Origin: Dyadobacter koreensis
GTDB taxonomy: Bacteria; Bacteroidota; Bacteroidia; Cytophagales; Spirosomataceae
DNA: 64,000 bases
Direction: 5' to 3'
Assembly (NCBI RefSeq): GCF_900108855.1
Contig: NZ_FNXY01000004.1
Location: 248,001-312,000, forward strand
The translations under genes were made by a program, and so were the position numbers. The notes under the pieces are model-generated. The model was not told where the DNA came from. It saw nothing but the letters and a program-made list of their open reading frames with translations, and ran no database searches. Of the stretch, positions 50,710 through 59,049 are shown in pieces (the stretch's first letter is position 1; the number at the start of each line of letters is the position of its first letter).

Positions 50710-51642
50710 ATGTTCAAAAAAACAAAATTGCTTCCCGCGTTTTTGCTTCTCTCCTTTTTGTCCAATGCCCAACCGATTGCCCCAACTTCTGACCAGATAA
50801 AAGCTATGACCTCTGCCTGGAAAGGCGAGCGTTCGGCAGATGGCAGGCCGAAGGTCTCAGACGCAATTCTTTCAAGGTTAAAAAATATTTCGATCGAAGA
50901 AGCCTGGGGAGTCTTACGCAACAAGGGATACCAAAATCAATTCGAAGGAGACTGGATTTTAATTCATCCTGACAGCGCCATGACAGGCCGGGTGGTGACT
51001 GCGCAGTACATGCCGCTACGTCCCGATTTACAGGATCTGATTAAAGAAACCGGCAAAAAAGAGGGAAGAAATACGGCGGGTGGTACTAATTCCTGGCCAA
51101 TAGACGTATTAACGAACGGTGACGTGTACGTAGCCGACGGTTACGGAAAAATCGCAGACGGTACTTTAATCGGCGATAATCTCGGAAATTCAATTTATGC
51201 TAAATCTAAAAGGGGGACAATCTTTTATGGTTCAGTCCGTGATGTAGAAGGACTTAGCGAAATAAAAGGTTACAATGCCTGGATGAAGGGGTCTGATCCC
51301 TCTTACATTCAGCAGATGATGCTGACCAGTATAAACCATCCCATCCGCATCGGAAGGGCCATCGTTTTGCCTGGGGACGTTGTTTTGGCGAAAAAGTACG
51401 GAACAATTTTCATCCCGGCCCACCTGGTAGAAGATCTTGTTTTAACATCAGAAGTTACTGCACTGCGCGACGAGTTCGGCCATCAGCGACTAAGAGAAGG
51501 GAAATACACTCCGGGAGAAATCGATACGAAATGGACTGACGCTATTTCAAAAGATTTCCTCAAATGGATCAATGCATATCCCGGGCGCCTGCCAATGACA
51601 AAAAAAGAGCTGGATGATTATCTGAAAGAACGCAATTATTAA
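50710..51642 (+). CDS. Exported RraA-like (HMG/CHA aldolase-type) protein
   Basis: 310 residues with a Sec signal peptide (residues 1-21, LLPAFLLLSFLSNAQ). The core matches the RraA/dimethylmenaquinone methyltransferase-like family (PF03737): RPKVSDAILSRLKNISIEEAWGVLRNKGY, GRVVTAQYMPLRPDL, DVLTNGDVYVADGYGKIADGTLIGDNLGNSIYAKSKRGTIFYGSVRDVEGL and VLPGDVVLAKKYGTIFIPAHLV. The GDN..N.I and G.VRD segments correspond to the metal/2-oxoacid site of 4-hydroxy-4-methyl-2-oxoglutarate aldolases. Most relatives are cytosolic; export and the extra C-terminal helix are unusual. It probably cleaves or modifies a 2-oxo acid produced by the dehydratase encoded next. Confidence 0.82.
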   Translation: MFKKTKLLPAFLLLSFLSNAQPIAPTSDQIKAMTSAWKGERSADGRPKVSDAILSRLKNISIEEAWGVLRNKGYQNQFEGDWILIHPDSAMTGRVVTAQYMPLRPDLQDLIKETGKKEGRNTAGGTNSWPIDVLTNGDVYVADGYGKIADGTLIGDNLGNSIYAKSKRGTIFYGSVRDVEGLSEIKGYNAWMKGSDPSYIQQMMLTSINHPIRIGRAIVLPGDVVLAKKYGTIFIPAHLVEDLVLTSEVTALRDEFGHQRLREGKYTPGEIDTKWTDAISKDFLKWINAYPGRLPMTKKELDDYLKERNY

Positions 51643-51706
51643 TTAGCTGTCAGCTTTTAGCGCTTTGCTGCTGGCCATTTACAATAAATCCTAAATATCT
51701 TATATC

Positions 51707-53191
51707 ATGAAGAGTATCTTAAACCAAATTATTGCCTCAAACAAAGAAGTTGAAAGAGCTGAAAAGCTGGCTGTACAAGCAGAAATTAATAATCCGGCTA
51801 CAAAGGACAGCCGCCGTAATTTTTTAAGAAAATCAGCCGTGGGTGGAATTGCACTGGGTAGTTTCCTATCCATGTCGATTGAAGATACCGTGGCTCAGGC
51901 CACATCTAAAGTTAACCGCGCTTCGAAACCTTCGGAGTTGAAAATAACGGATATCAGATATTGCGTACTCCAGAATGTGGGTCGCACGCCTATTATCCGT
52001 ATTGACACAAATCAGGGAATTTATGGTTTGGGCGAAGTTCGCGATGGAGCTGACGAACGTTATGCACTGATGCTGAAAAGCAGACTTTTAGGTGAAAATC
52101 CATGCAATGTAGAAATGCTTTTCAAGACCATCAAACAATTTGGTATGCATGGCCGCCAGGCAGGTGGTGTCTGTGGAATTGAAATGGCACTCTGGGACCT
52201 TTGTGGAAAGGCTTATAACGTTCCTTGCTGGCAGTTGCTTGGTGGTCGTTATCGTGATAAGGTTAGATTATACGCGGACACCCCGGAATCAGACAACCTG
52301 GATGAATTTAAGGAGAAGATAAAATTCCGTACAGACACACAGGGGTATACCTGGCTGAAAATGGATATTTCAATCGGTATGCTGAAAAATAAACCGGGTG
52401 GAGTTGTCAATAATAAAGTTTGGGGCGGAGGATTTTCTCAATGGTCTGGTGATTTCCATTCTTATGCCAATACGAAACATCCCTTTACAGCCATTCAGAT
52501 TACGCCTCAGGGATTAGATCAAATGGCAAAAGTTGTGGAAGACGTCCGTGGAATTGTTGGTTATGAGATACCGATTTCTTCTGATCACTATGGCCACTTT
52601 GATTTGAATAATGCAATTCGTCTGGGAAAAGCGCTTGACAAATACAGACTGGCTTGGCTGGAAGATATGGTGCCCTGGGAATATACGGATCAGTGGAAAC
52701 AGATCTCTGAAGCTTTGGAGACCCCAACGTTGACCGGAGAAGATATTTACCTCAAAGAAGGTTTCAAAGCATTGATTGAAGGCCGTGCTGTTGACATTAT
52801 TCATCCCGACCTGGCTTCTTCGGGAGGACTGTTAGAAACAAAACGTATCGGAGATTATGCTGAGGATCATGGTATTGCAATGGCTATGCACTTTGCCGGT
52901 TCGCCCGTTAGTTTTATGGCTAACGTACATTGCGCCGCCGCGACGCAAAATTTCCTTGCTTTGGAACACCACTCGGTAGATGTGCCGTGGTGGGAAAGTA
53001 TCGTCAAAACAACTGACGGCAGAAAGTTGATCGATAAAGGATATGCAAATGTGCCTTTGGAGGCGCCAGGTCTGGGCATTGAACTGGTTGACGAGGAATT
53101 AAAAAAACACCTTTCTCCAAAAGACAAAAGTTATTTCGCACCAACGGATCAGTGGAACGACAAGCGTTCTCATGATCGCCTTTGGAGCTGA
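51707..53191 (+). CDS. Enolase-superfamily (mandelate racemase/muconate lactonizing) sugar-acid dehydratase with Tat signal
   Basis: 494 residues. After a 36-residue lead comes a twin-arginine motif SRRNFLRKSAVGGIALGSFL. The N-terminal capping domain follows (ITDIRYCVLQNVGRTPIIRIDTNQGIYGLGEVRDGADERYALMLKSRLLG), then the barrel: CGIEMALWDLCGKAYNVPCWQLLGGRYRDKVRLYAD, WLKMDIS, and metal ligands in the order D (ISSDHYG), E (WLEDMVP), E (TGEDIY). HPDLASSGG and the likely catalytic AMHFAG histidine follow. Such enzymes dehydrate aldonic or uronic acids. With the exported RraA-like protein this suggests periplasmic sugar-acid breakdown. Last gene of the sus locus, with a strong terminator. Confidence 0.87.
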   Translation: MKSILNQIIASNKEVERAEKLAVQAEINNPATKDSRRNFLRKSAVGGIALGSFLSMSIEDTVAQATSKVNRASKPSELKITDIRYCVLQNVGRTPIIRIDTNQGIYGLGEVRDGADERYALMLKSRLLGENPCNVEMLFKTIKQFGMHGRQAGGVCGIEMALWDLCGKAYNVPCWQLLGGRYRDKVRLYADTPESDNLDEFKEKIKFRTDTQGYTWLKMDISIGMLKNKPGGVVNNKVWGGGFSQWSGDFHSYANTKHPFTAIQITPQGLDQMAKVVEDVRGIVGYEIPISSDHYGHFDLNNAIRLGKALDKYRLAWLEDMVPWEYTDQWKQISEALETPTLTGEDIYLKEGFKALIEGRAVDIIHPDLASSGGLLETKRIGDYAEDHGIAMAMHFAGSPVSFMANVHCAAATQNFLALEHHSVDVPWWESIVKTTDGRKLIDKGYANVPLEAPGLGIELVDEELKKHLSPKDKSYFAPTDQWNDKRSHDRLWS

Positions 53192-53203
53192 TCAACGAAA
53201 AGC

Positions 53204-53238
53204 AAAACGCCGTTTGATTCTGGTCAAACGGCGTTTTT
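53204..53238 (+). terminator. Rho-independent terminator ending the SusC/D locus
   Basis: AAAACGCCGTTTGA (53204-53217) and TCAAACGGCGTTTT (53224-53237) form a perfect 14-bp stem with a T-run, 12 bases after the dehydratase stop. Confidence 0.93.
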
Positions 53239-53283
53239 GTATAAGGGAAAATCGAATTAAAAAATGTCGCTAAAAGCTGATAG

Positions 53284-53652
53284 CTAATTATGGTATTGAA
53301 GCAACTCGATTCTATTTTCAAAAGGATCTCTGAATGAAAACCGGGTCCTGCCGATAATCGGTGTAAGATTTTTGACCGAGATACCATGGCTTTCTAATAA
53401 TTGACGACACTCTTCAAGATTTGTCACTTCAAAGGCCGGATGACGTTCCGAAGCGTTACTGCCCTGATCTGTCATTAAATGAAGCTGGATATTTCCCATC
53501 TGATACCAGATCGCCCCCCGCAAATGCGGCCTTTCAGGATCGATAATTTCTTCCAAACCAAGAACCTCTTCATAAAATCCCCGCGCTTCTTTTTCTTTCC
53601 CTTCGGGAAAGCACAGCATCACGTGGTCAATGCGCTTAAAATCAATCTTCAT
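53284..53652 (-). CDS. VOC family (glyoxalase-like) protein
   Basis: 122 residues from the ATG at 53652. FKRIDHVMLCFPEGKEKEARGFYEEVLGLEEIIDP is the first beta-alpha-beta-beta-beta module of the vicinal oxygen chelate fold, IQLHLMTDQG the middle metal-side strand, and GRTRFSFRDPFENRIELLQY the second module, with Glu in the typical metal position. Likely metal site residues: His in DHVM, His in QLHL and Glu in RIELL. Substrate unknown. The frame is open to 53709 (MKFAEIWQYK); the shorter start is chosen because the fold begins at IDHVM. Confidence 0.85.
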   Translation of the reverse strand: MKIDFKRIDHVMLCFPEGKEKEARGFYEEVLGLEEIIDPERPHLRGAIWYQMGNIQLHLMTDQGSNASERHPAFEVTNLEECRQLLESHGISVKNLTPIIGRTRFSFRDPFENRIELLQYHN

Positions 53653-53761
53653 ATCGGGTAAATTAAAATTCAAATTGGGCTTGTATTGCCAAATTTCTGC
53701 AAATTTCATGATATCCTGAACAGTTTCTGTTTTTAAAAGGAAGAATTAGTGCTTATTTTAC

Positions 53762-56700
53762 ATGAGTGACGCTAGCTTTTCGATAAATATGATATCAGCC
53801 ATTACAAAAAGTAGATTAAATAGTACAATTAACCCACAGACACTTCTCTTTTTCTTTCATAACTTTTTTATCAATGTCGGAACAACACTGGTTTATGTGT
53901 CCGCCAATATCTTATTGCTGGAAAATCATCCGGAATATTCTTTACCTATTGCTTACATAGTTGCTGCATTTGCCGTCATGACGGCCGGGCAGATTTATGA
54001 ACATTATGAACATCATCTTGCGCTCGAAAAATTGAGCCTCGGAACTATGTTATCATCACTCTTTCTGGTACTCGTCGTGATGATTTTGCTTTGGGCAGGT
54101 CATGGGGTAGCAACAGCCATTGCTATTATGGTCGGATACCGGATAATTTATCTTTTGATCAATCTCGAATTCTGGGGATTGTCCGCTATCGTTTTTGATG
54201 TAAGACAAAGTAAAAGGATGTTCAGCGTCATCGGATCAGGCGATATGCCGGCCAAGGCACTGGGTGCGGTACTTGCCGTTTTGATCCACTCTCCTTCGGT
54301 TTTGATGATTTTGCTCACAGTCTCGCTGTTATGCTTTGCGCTGGCATTTTATTCCCAAAAACTGACTTTCAAATATACGGCTATCCCGAATCCGCATCAT
54401 GCAAGGCCCCGGCAATCCGGATTTTCGGATTCAAAATTTGTTCAGAAATATTTCGGTGGGAACAGGCTTCTTACGGCGCTTTGCCTGGGAACAGTAGCTA
54501 TCGCCGCGGCGGCAACCTGGATTGAGTACCACTTTTTTGTCAATGTAAAATACAAGTTTCACAGTCAGCACGACACAATTATCTTCGTTGGTTCACTTCT
54601 TACTGCCACTTATATCATCTCAACGTTTGTGAAGATGTTGTTTTCTGGAAAAATCGTTGAGCGGTTTGGAGTTAAAATCACACTCTATCTCTTGCCGCTT
54701 ACGACAGTACTGATCTCACTTGGACTTATCATTTCCTCTTATTTCAGGACTGACGAACCTTCGCTGCTAATTTATTATTGCGTTGCGTATCTGCTTTTTG
54801 AATTAATCAGAAGAACACTTTTCGATCCGGTTTTTCTCGTTTTTTTTCAACCACTTTCTACAAAAAATCGTTTGAAGGGCCATACGCTGGCGAAAGGCCT
54901 GTATGAGCCGCTGGGTATGCTGATCGCCGGGATTTTGCTTTGGATTGTCTATACCATGGAGTGGTCTAATATCAGCCTGACTTTCGATCTTTCTTTGCTA
55001 TTTTCACTCGCCGCACTTATAATTTTTAGAAAAGCTTACAAAGAGTATGTACTTGAACTGAAAAGTGCGATCAGCAAAAGATTTCTAAAAAGTGGTGAAA
55101 TGGCCTCTCCGGGTGAAGCGCTGCCCATTATCAAAGAAAATCTTAAAAGTGATAAGAAAGAGGAAGTAATCAATGCGATAGCCTGGCTTGTAAAAAATAA
55201 GCCTGCTACTTTTTATAAAAATGTTGATGTTTTGCTAAAAAACCAGTCCGAGCTTGTTCGTCTCAAAACGCTCGAGGCACTCGTCGAAACTGGGAATTAT
55301 AAACCTTCTGAATCATTTTACCAGTACATCGAAAATGAACCGGACACGCCGTGTCAGACCCTTGCTGTACAGATTGCTTCCGCATCAGAAAGTATGACAA
55401 ATGAAAAACTTGTCCACTATCTGGCGCATTCGGATCTGGATATCGTTCGGGGTGCTGTTCTTGGTGCGAGACAAGCAGGAAAGTCTTCAACAGCAGTCCG
55501 ACAGACGATCCGGGACTTGTTTGCTTCCGGAGATACTGATTCTCAGCTTGCTGCACTGGATTGTGTTGAGGCAATGGATGTGGATACATTTAAGTCACAA
55601 ATCATTAATTCACTAAAAAGCAGTAACGAAAAAGTTCAGCAGCGTGCCATTGAAGTAATCGGCACGGGAAACAGTAAGGACCTGATCCAGAAACTGCCTG
55701 ATTTTCTATCAGGAAAACTGTCTAAGACCACGAGTCTCTCACTGATAAAATCAGGTCAGGCCGGCTCGGAAATTTTGCAAAACTGGCTGACTGAATCAAC
55801 TTCTGAAAAGGACATTTATTCATTTTTAAAGTCGGCGGAGAAACAGTCCAATAATGAAATAATTTCTGTCCTTTTTGAATTTATCACCAAAGTATATCTG
55901 TCAAAAGGTGAGAATCATGGCCCGTCTTTGAGACTTCATAACGCCGGGCTACGAGCGCTGACGCATTATGAATTGAATACTGATCAGAAAAGTAGCGCCA
56001 GAAATTTTGTTGATATCGAGCTCCTTCATGCTTATCAGATTTTGAATGCAACAGACACGGAAGATAAAAATTCAACCTGGAATTCTTCTTTAAATTACGA
56101 GCTTCTCCAAGTTAATCAGCGTCTGTTTTATCTGTTCATGGTGTTATATGATAAAGACACGGTTCAGAATGCCTGGAAGGGAATTAAACATGCTTCGCAG
56201 GAAAAAAGAGCAAACTCTTTGGAAATGATTGAAAGTCTTCTTCCAAGGGAATTATACCCTTGTTTGCGGGCGCTGTTTGAAGAAATTCCGTTGCAAAGAA
56301 AGTTGGAAGCCCTGCGCCAGTACTTGAATATTCAGCAGAACCCGCAGCCCTTTCTAACATATGTATTAACACAGAAAGAGCAATACTTTACGGCCTGGAC
56401 CATCGCCCTTACAATCGAACGCTGGACTCCGGACTCTGAAATCAAAAATCTGGATATTTTTGCAAACCATCCGGTAATATTACTGAGAGATGCGGTAAAT
56501 ACAGCCTGTTTGAAATTCCCAGCGTTGAAATATAGTAGTCAAGACGAAAAAAATATGAAAAATACCACTGAATCTTCTCAGCAAATCTCTGAAATGGAAC
56601 GTGTTATCGTACTGAAAAACACGAAATTATTTTCGCAAACACCTGAAAATGTACTGAGTTCTATCGCTCCGATTATGAAAGAAGTGCTTTACCAGGAAGG

Positions 56701-57013
56701 GCAGGAAGTTTTTGCAAAAGGTGATACAGGTGATAGTATGTTCATCATTTATTCAGGAGAGATCGGAATTTATGATGGGCCTAAACAGCTTGCATTGTTT
56801 GACAAAGGAGAAATATTCGGAGAGCTCGCGCTACTGGATACCGAGCCGAGATCAGCATCAACGGTGGCAGAAACTGACGTTCTTTTGTTTCGTGTGGATC
56901 AGGAGGATTTCTTTGAACTGATGGAAGAACGTGATGAAATCTTACGAAACGTCCTTCGCATTTTATGCCAGCGAATCCGGGTTCAAAATGAAAAAATGAG
57001 AGCTATGGCTTAG
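53762..57013 (+). CDS. Transporter-like membrane protein fused to HEAT-type repeats and a cyclic-nucleotide-binding domain
   Basis: 1083 residues. About 1-430: roughly 12 membrane helices resembling MFS or ATP:ADP-antiporter (NTT)-like proteins (NPQTLLFFFHNFFINVGTTLVYVSANILLLE, LINLEFWGLSAIVFDVRQSKRMFSVIGSGDMPAKALGAVLAV). About 440-900: HEAT-type helical repeats (SDKKEEVINAIAWLVKNKP, NQSELVRLKTLEALVETGN, SSNEKVQQRAIEVIG). About 950-1075: cNMP-binding domain with an intact phosphate-binding cassette FGELALLDTEPRSAST, having the Glu and Arg used for cAMP/cGMP. No DNA-binding domain, so the effector is the membrane part. It faces a histidine kinase-cyclase-HD operon and overlaps its last gene tail to tail by 4 bases. 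Transport activity is unproven. Confidence 0.85.
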   Translation: MSDASFSINMISAITKSRLNSTINPQTLLFFFHNFFINVGTTLVYVSANILLLENHPEYSLPIAYIVAAFAVMTAGQIYEHYEHHLALEKLSLGTMLSSLFLVLVVMILLWAGHGVATAIAIMVGYRIIYLLINLEFWGLSAIVFDVRQSKRMFSVIGSGDMPAKALGAVLAVLIHSPSVLMILLTVSLLCFALAFYSQKLTFKYTAIPNPHHARPRQSGFSDSKFVQKYFGGNRLLTALCLGTVAIAAAATWIEYHFFVNVKYKFHSQHDTIIFVGSLLTATYIISTFVKMLFSGKIVERFGVKITLYLLPLTTVLISLGLIISSYFRTDEPSLLIYYCVAYLLFELIRRTLFDPVFLVFFQPLSTKNRLKGHTLAKGLYEPLGMLIAGILLWIVYTMEWSNISLTFDLSLLFSLAALIIFRKAYKEYVLELKSAISKRFLKSGEMASPGEALPIIKENLKSDKKEEVINAIAWLVKNKPATFYKNVDVLLKNQSELVRLKTLEALVETGNYKPSESFYQYIENEPDTPCQTLAVQIASASESMTNEKLVHYLAHSDLDIVRGAVLGARQAGKSSTAVRQTIRDLFASGDTDSQLAALDCVEAMDVDTFKSQIINSLKSSNEKVQQRAIEVIGTGNSKDLIQKLPDFLSGKLSKTTSLSLIKSGQAGSEILQNWLTESTSEKDIYSFLKSAEKQSNNEIISVLFEFITKVYLSKGENHGPSLRLHNAGLRALTHYELNTDQKSSARNFVDIELLHAYQILNATDTEDKNSTWNSSLNYELLQVNQRLFYLFMVLYDKDTVQNAWKGIKHASQEKRANSLEMIESLLPRELYPCLRALFEEIPLQRKLEALRQYLNIQQNPQPFLTYVLTQKEQYFTAWTIALTIERWTPDSEIKNLDIFANHPVILLRDAVNTACLKFPALKYSSQDEKNMKNTTESSQQISEMERVIVLKNTKLFSQTPENVLSSIAPIMKEVLYQEGQEVFAKGDTGDSMFIIYSGEIGIYDGPKQLALFDKGEIFGELALLDTEPRSASTVAETDVLLFRVDQEDFFELMEERDEILRNVLRILCQRIRVQNEKMRAMA

Positions 57014-57588
57014 ATCAACTTTCTCAGTTCAATGAGGCGTTTCTGCTTTTGAACTTCTCTTTTGTTGATTGCTGACTTCGTATGATACCGATGTGATTCC
57101 AGGAATTTAACCTGGATGACGTTCCAGGTCGTTTCATTTTCAACGAGTTTTCTGGCTTTCAATTCCTCGAATAAACTTGCAGCAATCGGTTCAAAATCAT
57201 CGCGACCAAGATAATCCAGATCTGCATCACAAAGAATTTGTTCAAGTATGGTTGTAGGAGTTTGCGGTATCTTCGTCGCCATAATCATACCGCATATTTT
57301 TTTAATTTCCCCCTGACTATAACCAAATAATGAAAGATGGACATTTGCAATCCGGCAACCTTCCTCTTCATGATTCTTGTAAGTATTTACAAATCCGCTG
57401 TCATGAAATAGTGCTGCGGTCTTTAACAATTTGAGGTCACTCCTGTCCTCAACCCCCTCTTCATCTGCCAGGATCATCGCGGCATTCAAGACATCCAGTG
57501 TGTGGTGAAGACCGTGATAATATAATGTCTCGGAAAGTTGTGTGTCCAGTAAGTCAACGATGAATTTTTCAGCCTTTTCGATGTCCAT
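57010..57588 (-). CDS. HD domain phosphohydrolase
   Basis: 192 residues. HD-superfamily metal residues are seen in YHGLHHTLDVL (His28/29), ALFHDSGF (His62-Asp63) and CDADLDYLG (Asp121/Asp123). Such proteins hydrolyse phosphoester bonds, and many act on cyclic nucleotides. Being 25 bases downstream of an adenylate cyclase gene in the same operon, it is a natural candidate to degrade or limit the cyclase product, but that is inference. The stop overlaps the convergent gene by 4 bases. ATG at 57588. Confidence 0.85.
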   Translation of the reverse strand: MDIEKAEKFIVDLLDTQLSETLYYHGLHHTLDVLNAAMILADEEGVEDRSDLKLLKTAALFHDSGFVNTYKNHEEEGCRIANVHLSLFGYSQGEIKKICGMIMATKIPQTPTTILEQILCDADLDYLGRDDFEPIAASLFEELKARKLVENETTWNVIQVKFLESHRYHTKSAINKREVQKQKRLIELRKLI

Positions 57589-57613
57589 TTTTCAAAAATT
57601 TAAAGACAAAATA

Positions 57614-58660
57614 CTATTCCAAAACTTCATAAATCTGCATGGCTTGCTGCTTATTTTTCAGATTCACCTCTCCAATCACCCGGCATTGAAACGCCTCTTT
57701 AATTTTTTCGTATGCCGATTCTGGTACTACGATTTGTCCGGGACCAGCGACAGACTGTAATCTTTGCGCGACATTTACCGCGTCTCCTATCACCGTGTAA
57801 TCCAAGCGGCGCAAAGTTGCCGACCCGATATTTCCGCTTACCATTTCCCCGGAATTAATACCGATCGCGACATTGGGAAAATATTCAGTCTGGTTATGGA
57901 GCTGTTCTTTGAAACCATTAATCTGATTTCTTACGGCCAGCGACGCTTCTATCGCACGATCCAGATGATAGTCACCCTTAAAAACTGCCATAACCGCATC
58001 TCCCATAAACTTGTCGACAAGGCCGCCATGTGCCAGGATTTCCTTCACCATGACATCAAAATATTTGTTGATCATCTTTACCACATGGTCCGCAGGTTCA
58101 CGTTCCGAAATTGACGTAAAGCCGCACATATCCATAAAGACAACCGAAGCCTCGATATTTTCGCTGGAAGTCAACGAACTCTCAAAAGCGCCGCGTGTCA
58201 TGAATTGCAGCACCGACGAATCTACATACATCCGTAGAATATCGTTTTCCCGAACTGCTTTCAGCGTTTCTTTCAATTGTTCGACATATTTCAACGTCTT
58301 TTCCATCGTTACTTCAAGATCCTGAAAATCAATCGGTTTACATAGAAAGTCAAACGCTCCCCTATTCATCGCAGTCCGAATATTTTCCATATCACCGTAT
58401 GCCGAAACAATCACCGATTTAAGGAGCGGACTCAACTCACTCAGCTTCATCAACAACGTCAAGCCGTCCATTTCCGGCATGTTGATATCGCTCAAAACCA
58501 TGTCCACGTCAGGATGCTCCGCCAGCATTCTCAAAGCAACTTCTCCATTCTCAGCAAAAATGAAATCATACTGCTGCTCCCGGATCTGCCTGCGAAACTT
58601 TTGTTTTATAAGTAACTGCAAATCAGGTTCATCGTCAACCACAAGGATTTTAGCCTTCAT
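57614..58660 (-). CDS. Response regulator fused to class III adenylate cyclase
   Basis: 348 residues: receiver domain 1-125 with phospho-Asp58 ([11 protein letters not shown]) and KPID, a signalling linker (about 126-165), then a class III cyclase catalytic domain (about 170-345). Catalytic residues look complete. Metal aspartates are Asp177 (VFMDMCGF) and Asp221 ([10 protein letters not shown]), purine-specifying residues Lys217 and Thr289 favour ATP, and transition-state residues are Asn296 and Arg300 (GDAVNVAQR). It should make cAMP under control of phosphorylation by the kinase encoded upstream. Its ATG overlaps the preceding response regulator by 11 bases, implying coupled translation. 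Confidence 0.93.
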   Translation of the reverse strand: MKAKILVVDDEPDLQLLIKQKFRRQIREQQYDFIFAENGEVALRMLAEHPDVDMVLSDINMPEMDGLTLLMKLSELSPLLKSVIVSAYGDMENIRTAMNRGAFDFLCKPIDFQDLEVTMEKTLKYVEQLKETLKAVRENDILRMYVDSSVLQFMTRGAFESSLTSSENIEASVVFMDMCGFTSISEREPADHVVKMINKYFDVMVKEILAHGGLVDKFMGDAVMAVFKGDYHLDRAIEASLAVRNQINGFKEQLHNQTEYFPNVAIGINSGEMVSGNIGSATLRRLDYTVIGDAVNVAQRLQSVAGPGQIVVPESAYEKIKEAFQCRVIGEVNLKNKQQAMQIYEVLE

Positions 58661-59030
58661 ATCGTTCTTGTAATTTTTGTTTCAGTTCTACGAAATTTAC
58701 CGGTTTCGTCAAAAAATCATCTGCACCAAATTTCATAGCCTGTTCATAATTATCTGTATCACCATATGCCGTGATCATCATCACAATTGGCGGAGCCATC
58801 GGATGGTCTTTCCGGATTGTCTTCAAAAGTTCTATTCCACTCATTCCCGGCATATTAATATCCGAAAGGATCATCACAATTTCCGAAGCATGGCCTTCAA
58901 GATAGTCTAAAGCATCCTCTCCTGAAAAAGCAAAAGAAAACTCAAATTCGCCGTTACGGATTTCTCTTCTGAAACGCTGTTCAAAAAGTGCCTTCACATC
59001 CGGCTCATCGTCAACAACTAATATTTTCAT
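58650..59030 (-). CDS. Single-domain response regulator
   Basis: 126 residues, receiver only. Acidic pocket VVDDEPD at residues 5-11, phospho-Asp57 in ILSDINMPG, the MITAYGD switch segment and Lys in LTKPVNF. It is closely similar to the receiver of the cyclase protein encoded next (same VVDDEPD, FRREIR/FRRQIR, SDINMP), so one arose by duplication of the other. With no output domain it may act as a phosphate sink or relay between kinase and cyclase. It lies between the kinase (19-base gap) and the cyclase (11-base overlap). Confidence 0.93.
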   Translation of the reverse strand: MKILVVDDEPDVKALFEQRFRREIRNGEFEFSFAFSGEDALDYLEGHASEIVMILSDINMPGMSGIELLKTIRKDHPMAPPIVMMITAYGDTDNYEQAMKFGADDFLTKPVNFVELKQKLQERYEG

Positions 59031-59049
59031 ATAACAAAGTATCGTATGA

